A stretch of DNA of 64,000 nucleotides, taken from the NCBI GenBank assembly GCA_902556205.1, contig CACDVH010000006.1, positions 1 to 64,000 of the forward strand. Direction: 5' to 3'. The notes beneath the pieces are model-generated. The model worked only from the letters and a program-made list of their open reading frames with translations, did no database searches and was not told the origin of the DNA. The position numbers and the translations under genes are program-made. The stretch comes from an uncultured Gammaproteobacteria bacterium (GTDB lineage: Bacteria; Pseudomonadota; Gammaproteobacteria; PS1; Pseudothioglobaceae). How positions within the stretch are numbered: position 1 is the first letter of the stretch; each line of letters begins with the position of its first letter. Of the stretch, positions 32,265 to 39,826 are shown one piece after another.

Positions 32265-33077
32265 TTAGAATGAAACAGCAGCCTTAAGTGTAAGCGCGTC
32301 ATCAAATGAGTCATACGTTGCAGAAATCGAAGCACCTGAAGTTAGGTCACGCGAAATTGCAATAGTAGTGAACGCATCTTTAGCTGTAGTAGCGTGGTGT
32401 GTAGTAGCTGTAGAAGCTGCAGCACTACGAGCTGATGTGTGAGAAACCACAACAGTGTTGCCTGTTACACCAAATGTAGCTGTTACATTTGCAGAACTAT
32501 CTAAAGTTACAGCAGTTCCAGCAACAGTTGTACCAATTGACCATGTAGTTGAACCATCATCATTAGTCAAGCTAACATCCATTCCAGCAATTGAAGCTGA
32601 ACCAGAAGTCTTGTCACCGTCATCAGACATTGTGTGTGAAAGTGTAACACCTGACCATGTGCCAGATAGAGTTACGTCACCAGAATCATCTAAAGCAAGG
32701 TTAGCGTCACCGATTGGAGCAGCTAAGCTTACAGTTACTGATCTGTTGTCACCACTGTCAACCTTACGGCCACCAGTTGTTGTAACAGTAGTTGAATCAT
32801 CTTCGTCAAACATATCAGCAGAAACTGATAGTGGACCAACTGTAGTTGACATAGTAGTTGCAGTTACAGCCACAGCAGCATCAATATCCATTGATTGCGT
32901 GAATGTTGTAGCACCTGCAGTTCCAGTTACTGTCAAGTCAGCATCGTACGTAGTAGCAGAAGCAGCTGAACCTTTATCATCATATGATACTGAAGCTGAT
33001 CCACTTAGAGCGATTGCACCCATAGCAGAAGTTGATGCTACAGCTGTTGTCGCGAATAGTGCGATTAGTTTTTTCAT
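32265..33077 (-). CDS. Secreted Ser/Thr-rich porin-like outer-membrane protein
   Basis: About 270 residues. Signal peptide at residues 1-23 (MKKLIALFATTAVASTSAMG), then a mature part dominated by Ser, Thr, Ala, Gly, Asp and Val in alternating short strands. It ends in AAVSF with the terminal Phe typical of beta-barrel outer-membrane proteins. Features such as SGSASVSYDDKG and SGTWSGVTLSHTMSDDG resemble gammaproteobacterial porins of the GSO/SAR86 type, but I cannot assign a family with certainty. The ATG at 33077 has a GGAG ribosome-binding site; a further ATG at 33089 lies upstream of that site and is rejected. A strong promoter, structured leader and strong terminator flank it, so abundant expression is likely. 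Confidence 0.75.
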   Translation of the reverse strand: MKKLIALFATTAVASTSAMGAIALSGSASVSYDDKGSAASATTYDADLTVTGTAGATTFTQSMDIDAAVAVTATTMSTTVGPLSVSADMFDEDDSTTVTTTGGRKVDSGDNRSVTVSLAAPIGDANLALDDSGDVTLSGTWSGVTLSHTMSDDGDKTSGSASIAGMDVSLTNDDGSTTWSIGTTVAGTAVTLDSSANVTATFGVTGNTVVVSHTSARSAAASTATTHHATTAKDAFTTIAISRDLTSGASISATYDSFDDALTLKAAVSF

Positions 33078-33103
33078 TTTATTCTCCATTTAGAATATTT
33101 AAT

Positions 33104-33145
33104 TGTTGGAATTTCCAACACCCTTTTGTTACTTTTTCAAGTAAC
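33104..33145 (-). promoter_or_regulatory. Two adjacent hairpins in the 5' leader of the porin-like gene
   Basis: On the minus-strand transcript GTTACTT (33145-33139) and AAGTAAC (33134-33128) pair around a GAAA tetraloop. After 7 nt, the palindrome TGTTGGAA/TTCCAACA (33120-33104, one central base) follows. The ribosome-binding site comes about 20 nt later. The arrangement resembles stabilising leaders such as that of ompA; the second palindrome could instead be a protein-binding site. Confidence 0.6.
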
Positions 33146-33154
33146 AATACGCCA

Positions 33155-33183
33155 ATAATAACTATATTTAGAACCAATGTCAA
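33155..33183 (-). promoter_or_regulatory. Near-consensus sigma-70 promoter of the porin-like gene
   Basis: On the minus strand a perfect -35 TTGACA (33183-33178), a 17-nt spacer and TATTAT (33160-33155). Upstream DNA is almost pure A/T runs, resembling an UP element. The leader is about 70 nt. Confidence 0.8.
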
Positions 33184-33382
33184 CAAATATTTGAAAAAAT
33201 AATACAAAAAGTTGTTTTTTTTCAACAATACTAATAATTATTAACTAATTATTTAACTAAAGCTTTATTTAATAGGATTTTTAAAAATCACAATCGTATT
33301 TAATTTTTATGATAAATACTTTAATTTAATTAAATATTTAATTGAATTTGACGCTTATTTGTTGCAAATATGAGATTTGTTG
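33184..33382. other. AT-rich intergenic region upstream of the porin-like gene
   Basis: About 200 bp of very AT-rich DNA with no open frame of note. It has A/T tracts just upstream of the porin -35, a short GTTG-T8-CAAC inverted repeat near 33209-33225 and repeated TTTGTTG words near 33358 and 33376. It may hold UP-element or regulator sites; nothing definite is seen. Confidence 0.4.
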
Positions 33383-33412
33383 AAAAAAAACCGGACAATG
33401 TCCGGCTTTTTT
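33383..33412 (-). terminator. Intrinsic terminator of the PuuD-like gene
   Basis: CCGGACAATGTCCGG (33391-33405) forms a GC-rich stem of at least 6 bp, flanked by eight A on the left and six T on the right. It can stop transcription in both directions; the gene ending 22 bp away on the minus strand is the obvious user. Confidence 0.85.
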
Positions 33413-33433
33413 ACCTAGAAAATATATATTTTT

Positions 33434-34033
33434 TTAAAATAGATACCCACCGTGACCTGCACCTATCATACATAGAAGCATTGGAACAGATAGAACAACA
33501 TTTGTTCTCGAAGCCATGGCTGCAGTAAATTTAGCTTTTGCAATTTCTTCAGCACTAGCCTCAACAATTCCAAGTACTTTTTTCTGGTTAGGCCAAATAA
33601 GTACCCATACGTTAAACAACATAATTGTTCCCATCCATGCTCCCAAACTCATCATGGCGCCTGCAGGTGCTTGAAAAAGAAATGTTTTAATAAAACCATA
33701 CTGCGGAGAAATTGATAACGCCCAAGCGCCTGTTAACCACGTTGCTGCTGCAGCCATCCGGAACCACAAAAGCGCCCTTGGAGCGACATATTTTCCAATC
33801 GCAGCAGGTCCTGGACCACCCTCATCAGCTAATGCATCAGCCAAGGCGGGTACTTGAACAAAATTAAAATAATACAATAGTCCAATCCAAGTAACACCAA
33901 ACATGACATGTAGCCAAATACTAAGATTTCTAGTAATTAAAGAAGAATTCTCGGGTGATAAGAAAATTGCAACAAGGATTGCAAGAATAAAACCACTTAT
34001 TATTGTGCCTCTTACTGAAGTTAATGGGTTCAT
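33434..34033 (-). CDS. Membrane protein with PuuD/urate-oxidase N-terminal-like domain
   Basis: A 199-residue protein with four to five transmembrane helices. WLHVMFGVTWIGLLYYFNFVQVP, split here after 20 residues (WLHVMFGVTWIGLLYYFNFV), resembles the membrane domain found N-terminal in urate hydroxylase PuuD and in stand-alone proteins. His residues within helices could ligate heme, and a conserved GHGGYLF ends the protein. No cytochrome c domain is attached, so urate oxidation is not claimed. Preceding intergenic DNA and its own terminator suggest it is monocistronic. Confidence 0.65.
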   Translation of the reverse strand: MNPLTSVRGTIISGFILAILVAIFLSPENSSLITRNLSIWLHVMFGVTWIGLLYYFNFVQVPALADALADEGGPGPAAIGKYVAPRALLWFRMAAAATWLTGAWALSISPQYGFIKTFLFQAPAGAMMSLGAWMGTIMLFNVWVLIWPNQKKVLGIVEASAEEIAKAKFTAAMASRTNVVLSVPMLLCMIGAGHGGYLF

Positions 34034-34161
34034 AATATTTTTATATAGTTTGTAAAATATCTAATTATAAATAGTTCATTATCATTTAAATGTTTTTTTA
34101 TCATTTATATTTCTATTTATAATTAAAAGCTTAATCCTAATTAAAAGGGCAGGAGAAAAAA

Positions 34162-34725
34162 ATGCTATTGAATTTAAAGAGACTTATTGTTTATTTATTC
34201 ATTTCAATTGGATTGTTTTCAATTTCTTCAATATATGCAAGTCAAATTCCTAAAAATATAGAATACCAAAATCATCAGTTGTTTCTTAATGGCCAAGGCA
34301 CACGTATTATTTTTTTTATGAAAGTTTATGATGGCAGTTTATATTTAGAGACCAAAAGCTCAGATGCCAAAGAAATTGTTAATAATAATTCACCAATGGC
34401 TGTTCGTATTGATGTCATATCGGAAATGGTTACGGCAGAAGCAATGAAGAAAGCTTTGAGTGAAGGGCTAAAAAAATCAACGAACAATAATACTGAACAC
34501 ATATCAGACGAAATTGAACAATTATCATCTTCATTTAATAGTGCCGTTAGTTCGAGTGACTTTTATGAGTTTATATACATACCAAACGCTGGTACACACA
34601 TTATTAAAAACAAAGAGTTAGTAGATTTGATTCCAGGGCTAGAATTTAAAAAAGCCTTCTTTGGAATATTTCTATCTGACAATCCAATACAAAAAAATCT
34701 AAAAAAAGCTATGCTCGGAGGCTAA
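34162..34725 (+). CDS. Exported chalcone-isomerase-like protein
   Basis: 187 residues with an N-terminal signal peptide (about 1-27, ending SSIYAS). The body has the chalcone-isomerase-like pattern: LFLNGQGTRIIFFMKVYDGSLYLE, here LNGQGTRIIFFMKVYDGSLY, an ALSEGLKKS helix and the C-terminal FFGIFLSDNPIQKNLKKAML. Bacterial members lack the plant flavonoid context, and the fold binds fatty acids in some plant relatives. It has a strong ribosome-binding site (AGGAGA) and lies 6 bp upstream of an acyl-ACP synthetase-like gene, which suggests a lipid-related periplasmic role; that role is inference. A TATAAT at 34118-34123 could be its -10. Confidence 0.75.
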   Translation: MLLNLKRLIVYLFISIGLFSISSIYASQIPKNIEYQNHQLFLNGQGTRIIFFMKVYDGSLYLETKSSDAKEIVNNNSPMAVRIDVISEMVTAEAMKKALSEGLKKSTNNNTEHISDEIEQLSSSFNSAVSSSDFYEFIYIPNAGTHIIKNKELVDLIPGLEFKKAFFGIFLSDNPIQKNLKKAMLGG

Positions 34726-34731
34726 TTATCA

Positions 34732-36372
34732 ATGTCAAATCATCCTACCTCTTTTGCTGACTGGCAAAACTATCCCAGTTCTCTGGATCCAATTCATGTA
34801 TCTTGGCTTAAAAATGCAAAAAAGTCTAAAACTGCTTTTGCAGTTGCAGATATTGAAGGTGTTGAAATACCTCACAAAAGATTTCTGACTGGAGTACTTT
34901 TATTCTCAAAGAAAATTGCAGAGTATAGTCCTGAACAAAATGTTGGTCTTCTATTACCAAGTAGTGGTGGGGGTGCAATAGCATCTATGGCTATTCTCGC
35001 CCTTGGAAAAACTATTGTAAATCTGAACTTTACGGCTGGAAAAAAGGCACTTCAATCCGCTGCTAAGCAAGCTGAAGTAAAGCATATTTATACTTCTCGT
35101 AAGTTTTTAGATAAGATGCAAGAGAGAGGTATGGATTTAAAATCATTTTTTCCTGAATCCAAACTTCTCATGCTAGAAGATATTCGTGAAGAAATTTCTA
35201 CAATTTCAAGAATTGGAACACTCTTAAAAGCAATTTTATTGCCAGCTAATTTAATTCAAAAAAGTTACTTTAGAGATGTCTCAATGAATGACACTGCAGC
35301 CATCTTATTCTCAAGTGGCAGTGAGGGCTCGCCAAAAGGAGTTGAGTTATCTCATGGCAATATTGCTGCGAATGCTAAACAGGCCGCTATTGAATTAGGT
35401 GCGGTTGAGAGCGATGTTATAATGTCAACGCTACCCACCTTTCATGCTTTTGGCTTTGCCATTACTACATTAATGCCTCTATCAGAAGGCATCCCTATTG
35501 TTTGTCATGCTGACCCAAAAGATGTTGTAACCATTGCATATGGAATCCAAAAATACTCTGGAACAATACTGGTTGGTACTCCAACTTTTCTTAGAATGTA
35601 CACTATCAGCAAGAAAGTAAGCGTTGAATCAATGCAGTCGCTGAGACTTGTTGTCGCGGGTGCAGAAAAATTAAGGGCAGAAGTCAGAGAGGGGTTTGAA
35701 AATAAATTCAATATGCCAGTATATGAGGGTTATGGCACAACAGAAACATCACCTGGGGCATCTGTGAATTTACCCGACATTGATTCTCCTTATAAACTTA
35801 GAAATAGGCCAGGAACAGTTGGTAAGGCATTTAGTGGTACAGAATTCAGGATAGTTGATCCTGACTCTTTAGAGCCTATCACTACTGGTGAAGATGGATT
35901 AATTTTAATTGGTGGTCCGCAAATAATGAAAGGCTATTTAAAGATGCCAGAGAAAACTGCGGAAGTAATCGAACTTATTGATGGCTATAGATGGTACCGA
36001 ACTGGAGATAAAGGTCATTTAGATGAGGACGGCTTTTTAACAATTGTTGATCGGTACTCAAGATTTGCAAAGATTGGAGGAGAGATGATAAGCCTAACTT
36101 CAGTCGAGGAGGAAATATTAGATGCTTACAATGAAAAAGACTTAGAGATTGCAGCTACTTGTCTGCCAGACCAGCGAAAAGGCGAAAAAATTGTTCTACT
36201 CTCAACTAACAATATTGAGAAAAGTGAACTTAATAAGATTCTTTCAGATGCAAAAGTAAATCCTTTATATCACCCCTCCTCTATCCTTGTTGTTGATGAA
36301 ATACCTAAACTTGGAAGTGGCAAAACAGACTTTGGTGCTACTAAAAAAATTGCATTAGTCAATGATCAATAA
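34732..36372 (+). CDS. Acyl-ACP/acyl-CoA synthetase, Aas C-terminal type
   Basis: Adenylate-forming enzyme, 546 residues, activating fatty acids with ATP. Motifs: FSSGSEGSPKGVELSHGN (AMP-binding P-loop, near residue 191), TLPTFHAFGFA, VVAGAEKLRAEV, YEGYGTTETSPGAS, WYRTGDKGHLDEDGF and the C-terminal KLGSGKTDF with catalytic Lys. The wording VVAGAEKL, RFAKIGGEMISL and LGSGKTDF matches the synthetase half of Aas, the 2-acyl-lyso-PE recycling enzyme. The N-terminal PlsC acyltransferase half is missing, so it is probably a stand-alone acyl-ACP synthetase for scavenged or turned-over fatty acids. Confidence 0.85.
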   Translation: MSNHPTSFADWQNYPSSLDPIHVSWLKNAKKSKTAFAVADIEGVEIPHKRFLTGVLLFSKKIAEYSPEQNVGLLLPSSGGGAIASMAILALGKTIVNLNFTAGKKALQSAAKQAEVKHIYTSRKFLDKMQERGMDLKSFFPESKLLMLEDIREEISTISRIGTLLKAILLPANLIQKSYFRDVSMNDTAAILFSSGSEGSPKGVELSHGNIAANAKQAAIELGAVESDVIMSTLPTFHAFGFAITTLMPLSEGIPIVCHADPKDVVTIAYGIQKYSGTILVGTPTFLRMYTISKKVSVESMQSLRLVVAGAEKLRAEVREGFENKFNMPVYEGYGTTETSPGASVNLPDIDSPYKLRNRPGTVGKAFSGTEFRIVDPDSLEPITTGEDGLILIGGPQIMKGYLKMPEKTAEVIELIDGYRWYRTGDKGHLDEDGFLTIVDRYSRFAKIGGEMISLTSVEEEILDAYNEKDLEIAATCLPDQRKGEKIVLLSTNNIEKSELNKILSDAKVNPLYHPSSILVVDEIPKLGSGKTDFGATKKIALVNDQ

Positions 36373-36380
36373 TTAGATGA

Positions 36381-37193
36381 ATGCCAGAGTTACCTGAAGT
36401 TGAAACCACTCGTAAAGGTTTAGAACCACTCATTACTGATAGAAAAATCATATCAGCTCATATCTATAAAAAAAAGCTTCGATGGGATATACCTACTCAC
36501 CTTAAAAAGACTCTAAAGAGTCAAAAGATACTAAAAATTTCAAGACGAGCAAAGTATTTACTGCTCCACTTTGACTTTGGTCAGCTAGTGATGCATCTGG
36601 GTATGTCGGGCTCTATAAGTGTAGTAAACTCATTTGAACCATTAAGAAAACATGATCACTTTGAACTCAAACTTGATAATTCAAAAAATTTAAGATTTCA
36701 CGATCCTCGGAGGTTTGGGTCAATTCTTTGGCAAAGTCCTAACCAAACTCTAGCTCTTTTAGAAAATCTAGGTCCAGAACCCCTAAGTTATGAGTTTGAT
36801 GAGGATTCGCTATTTAGTTCCTCTATTGGAAAATCAAGAAATATTAAATCCTTCATTATGGATAGCAATGTGGTAGTTGGAGTTGGTAATATTTATGCAT
36901 CCGAAAGCCTTTTTTTAGCGGGAATATCTCCTAAAAGAGAGGCTGGAAAAACCTCCAAGGAACGCTACAAAGTTTTAACGAATTCCATCAAAAATGTTTT
37001 AAAAGACGCGATTAATAATGGCGGCACAACTCTGAATGACTTTTCAAATGTTGATGGCAATCCTGGATATTTTTCACAAGTTCTAAATGTTTATGGTCGG
37101 GAAAACATGCCTTGCATGAGGTGCAGTGGTAAAATTAAGCGGATAATACAAAATCAACGCGCAACCTTTTACTGCTCTAAATGTCAACATTAG
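36381..37193 (+). CDS. mutM: Formamidopyrimidine-DNA glycosylase
   Basis: Base-excision repair enzyme removing 8-oxoguanine and FaPy. It has 270 residues. The N-terminus MPELPEVETTRKGLEPL holds the catalytic Pro and Glu; MHLGMSGSI, RFHDPRRFG, the H2TH region (NVVVGVGNIYASE) and a C-terminal zinc finger CxxC...CSKC (CMRCSGK and YCSKCQH) follow. The stop lies inside the next gene (13-bp overlap). Confidence 0.97.
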   Translation: MPELPEVETTRKGLEPLITDRKIISAHIYKKKLRWDIPTHLKKTLKSQKILKISRRAKYLLLHFDFGQLVMHLGMSGSISVVNSFEPLRKHDHFELKLDNSKNLRFHDPRRFGSILWQSPNQTLALLENLGPEPLSYEFDEDSLFSSSIGKSRNIKSFIMDSNVVVGVGNIYASESLFLAGISPKREAGKTSKERYKVLTNSIKNVLKDAINNGGTTLNDFSNVDGNPGYFSQVLNVYGRENMPCMRCSGKIKRIIQNQRATFYCSKCQH

Positions 37194-37585
37194 ATAATTC
37201 AAAAGCTTTGTTTCAAAGTAGTTGCTCTACAAACTCAGAGCCTTACGCACTGCAAAATATTGGGGATATGATGTCGCCAGAGTTTAGTGAAAATTGTATT
37301 ATCATTGTAGATCCATCAATTCCAATTCACCATAAAGCCTATGTTATTGTTGATTTCAATGATGATCTATATTTCCGCCAGTATATTGAACAAAATGGCA
37401 GAAAGGTCTTAATGTGTTTAAACTCTCAATATGATGAAATTGAGCTAGATAACAATTTTGAAGTTCACGGATGCATCACCCAGCAGAAACAAAGAAAACA
37501 AAAGTCACTTCATTATTACCTTCCAAATAATTCTACTGGAAAAATTGAATTTACACAAACAGGCAAAGAGAAAACGAATAAATAA
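37181..37585 (+). CDS. S24/LexA-like domain protein with lost catalytic serine
   Basis: 134 residues. YALQNIGDMMSPEF and CIIIVDPSIPIHHKAYVIVD, FRQYIEQNGRKVLMCLN and a final FEVHGCI reproduce the S24 (LexA/UmuD C-terminal) fold motif order. In active enzymes the first motif reads GDSM with the nucleophilic Ser; here it is GDMM (Met30). The Lys of the second strand is also not evident (FRQYI). No helix-turn-helix or hydrophobic signal is present. It overlaps mutM by 13 bp. Inference: a non-proteolytic S24-fold protein co-expressed with a DNA-repair enzyme. Confidence 0.6.
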   Translation: MSTLDNSKALFQSSCSTNSEPYALQNIGDMMSPEFSENCIIIVDPSIPIHHKAYVIVDFNDDLYFRQYIEQNGRKVLMCLNSQYDEIELDNNFEVHGCITQQKQRKQKSLHYYLPNNSTGKIEFTQTGKEKTNK

Positions 37586-37587
37586 TT

Positions 37588-38334
37588 CTAGTCCCTTATC
37601 ATCCATATAAGATGAGCCATTCTGCCTGAATTAATTCCATCTCTTCGATACGAAAAAAAATCACTTGAATCTCTATAAGTGCACCTATCGCCTCCAGAAA
37701 TTGACTTAATTTGAAAACCTTCGAGAATCACTTTGGCTGCATCATATAAATCAAGAAAACTTTTATTATTTTTAATTGTAAAAGAACGCTCAAAGTTACT
37801 ATTTTTAGCTAAATAGAGATTCCTAACCTCCTCACCAACTTCAAAGTATCTCTTTGAGATTGCAGGACCAAGATGAACCAATAGATTATCTCCATCCGAA
37901 TTGAAGGATTTGATTAAATTTTCTATAACTCCAGAAATTAAGCCTCTCCAGCCAGCGTGAGCAATTCCAACCATTGACCCATCTTTTTTACTAACAAAAA
38001 CAGGTAAGCAGTCGGCAGTCATTATGGCACAAACAACTCCAGCCTCAGAAGTAAAGCTTGCATCTGCCTCAATAATTGAGACTATAGAAGCGGCATCTAC
38101 GCATTTAGAAGAGTGGACTTGATTAATCCATAGCGGCTTAGAAGGCAAATTATATAAATTTTTAAGAATCTTTCTATTTTCTAAAACTCTATTAGAATTA
38201 TCATTCACATGAAGAGCTAAATTAAAATTTTCAAAGTTATTCGTGCTCTTTCCTCCCTCAGTAAATCGTTGGGTCGAAAGAAGTTTTACATTACTCGGAA
38301 AATGATTCATTTTTGCATTATCAACTAAAATCAT
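37588..38334 (-). CDS. pgeF: Purine nucleoside phosphorylase / laccase-domain protein YfiH
   Basis: Multicopper-polyphenol-oxidase-like (DUF152) family enzyme, 248 residues; such proteins act as purine nucleoside phosphorylases/adenosine deaminases and in peptidoglycan proofreading (PgeF). Metal-site motifs: NQVHSSKCVD, IMTADCLPVFVS and GIAHAGWRGLISG, then VHLGPAIS. Overlaps rluD by 4 bp, the standard rluD-yfiH pairing of gammaproteobacteria. Confidence 0.93.
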   Translation of the reverse strand: MILVDNAKMNHFPSNVKLLSTQRFTEGGKSTNNFENFNLALHVNDNSNRVLENRKILKNLYNLPSKPLWINQVHSSKCVDAASIVSIIEADASFTSEAGVVCAIMTADCLPVFVSKKDGSMVGIAHAGWRGLISGVIENLIKSFNSDGDNLLVHLGPAISKRYFEVGEEVRNLYLAKNSNFERSFTIKNNKSFLDLYDAAKVILEGFQIKSISGGDRCTYRDSSDFFSYRRDGINSGRMAHLIWMIRD

Positions 38335-39272
38335 GAATCAAAACTATTTAATGCATCTATTAGCCCCATCATATCTTCAGGGAGTTCAATTCTCCATGTC
38401 ATTGAAATACCTGTTGTTGGATGCTTTAAGGTTAATTTTTTTGAATGGAGTGCTTGTCTTTGAAAAGCTCTAAGAGCTTTTTTTATTTCATTTCCTGCTT
38501 TTTTTGGAAATCTGACGCGCCCTCCATATAATGGATCTCCAACCAAAGGGTAGCCAATGTGTGAAAGATGAACACGAATTTGGTGGGTTCTTCCAGTTTC
38601 AAGAATAGCCTTTACATGAGTATGGTTCACAAATCGATCTATGACTCTGTAGTGAGTAATCGCAGATTTTCCATTAGCTCTGACTGACTGTTTGACTCTT
38701 TCTTTAGGGTCTCTTCCAATAGGCTCATTCACAGTTCCACCTGAAATCATATGGCCATAAACAATAGCTGAATACTCTCTTTCAACTGAATGAGTCTGAA
38801 GTTGTTCAGCGAGGTACTTTTGTGACTTTAAGTTTTTAGCCACCACCATTAATCCTGAGGTATTTTTGTCTAACCTATGAACTATACCTGCTCTATCCAA
38901 CATTGACAAATCAGAATTGTAGTGAAGAAGTGCATTAGCAAGAGTCCCATTCCAATTTCCTGCTCCAGGATGCGTAACTAGCCCAAAAGGCTTATTAATG
39001 ACTATAACATCTTCATCCTCAAAAACAATGTCTAGTGGAATTCTCTCTCCAACCCATTGATTTCTCTGTATTTCCTTGATTGTCAAGCAAATAACCTCAT
39101 CGCCATTAGATTTATCCTTTGGTTTAAATTTTTGGCCATGAATCAGAGCATCTCCAGACTTAATTAATGAAGAAATCTTGGAGCGAGAGTAGTTTGGCAT
39201 CATAGAGGCTAGAGAGACATCTAGCCTATCACCTTTCATTCGCTCTGGAATTATAATATTAAGTGATTTCAT
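38331..39272 (-). CDS. rluD: 23S rRNA pseudouridine(1911/1915/1917) synthase RluD
   Basis: 313 residues. N-terminal S4 domain (GDRLDVSLASMMPNYSRSKI), catalytic Asp in AGIVHRLDKNTSGLMVVAKN near residue 137, and ETGRTHQIRVHLSHIGYPLV near 240, with DPLYGG. Length and the pgeF neighbour favour RluD over RluC. It sits 20 bp downstream of the sugar cluster, so it may receive read-through from it. Confidence 0.94.
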   Translation of the reverse strand: MKSLNIIIPERMKGDRLDVSLASMMPNYSRSKISSLIKSGDALIHGQKFKPKDKSNGDEVICLTIKEIQRNQWVGERIPLDIVFEDEDVIVINKPFGLVTHPGAGNWNGTLANALLHYNSDLSMLDRAGIVHRLDKNTSGLMVVAKNLKSQKYLAEQLQTHSVEREYSAIVYGHMISGGTVNEPIGRDPKERVKQSVRANGKSAITHYRVIDRFVNHTHVKAILETGRTHQIRVHLSHIGYPLVGDPLYGGRVRFPKKAGNEIKKALRAFQRQALHSKKLTLKHPTTGISMTWRIELPEDMMGLIDALNSFDS

Positions 39273-39292
39273 ATTTACTAACCAAAAAAAAA

Positions 39293-39826
39293 TTAGGACT
39301 TGTAATCGCTCAAGTTGCTATCTTTTTCAGAAATTATAATATCTAAATCAGGGAATTCTTTTTTGAGGTACTTTTTTATGTTAAAGCCTTTATAGTTTTC
39401 TTGAGAATATTTATTATCCATAAAGTACTGCAATAAAACATTATCAGTCAACGATATAAATCCATGGGCAAAACCCTTAGGAATGAATATAGCATCGCCA
39501 GCTGATAGTTCAAAACGAAGCACTTTTTCAGTTTCTTTTTTAGATAAATCAATAGCAAGATCAATAATTGACCCCTGATGAACTGAGATTAACTTATTTT
39601 GAGCAAATGGTTGATCTTGATAATGCATCCCTCTGAATGTATGTTTTTTTTCATTGCAAGAAATCAACTGGTAACTCAAATTAAAATTTAAGCTTGGGAT
39701 ATTTTTAAACATCTTTTGGGCATCGAGTGCACTTAAAAATCCTCGATTATCATTAAAGACATTAAAAACGTTTTTAAATACTATAGGTTTGTTTAATTTC
39801 GTTATACTGGTTCTTGATTTGCTCAT
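39293..39826 (-). CDS. RmlC-like dTDP-4-dehydro-6-deoxysugar 3,5-epimerase
   Basis: 177 residues of the RmlC cupin family. FRGMHYQDQPFAQNKLISV holds the catalytic His; GSIIDLAIDLSK the Asp; FIPKGFAHGFISL a core cupin motif; LQYFMDNKYSQENYKGF the C-terminal Tyr region. The family acts on dTDP-4-keto-6-deoxyhexoses, as 3,5-, 3- or 5-epimerase. Given the 3-dehydratase upstream, a 5-epimerisation of a 3-deoxy intermediate is possible; this is inference. Its start lies 53 bp inside the previous gene, an unusually long overlap, so a later start cannot be excluded. Confidence 0.85.
   Translation of the reverse strand: MSKSRTSITKLNKPIVFKNVFNVFNDNRGFLSALDAQKMFKNIPSLNFNLSYQLISCNEKKHTFRGMHYQDQPFAQNKLISVHQGSIIDLAIDLSKKETEKVLRFELSAGDAIFIPKGFAHGFISLTDNVLLQYFMDNKYSQENYKGFNIKKYLKKEFPDLDIIISEKDSNLSDYKS

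Noticed and set aside
32455-33093. Long plus-strand open frame antisense to the porin-like gene
   Set aside because: It mirrors the Ser/Thr/Ala-rich coding of the minus-strand gene, has no ribosome-binding site, and the minus-strand gene has signal peptide, promoter and terminator.
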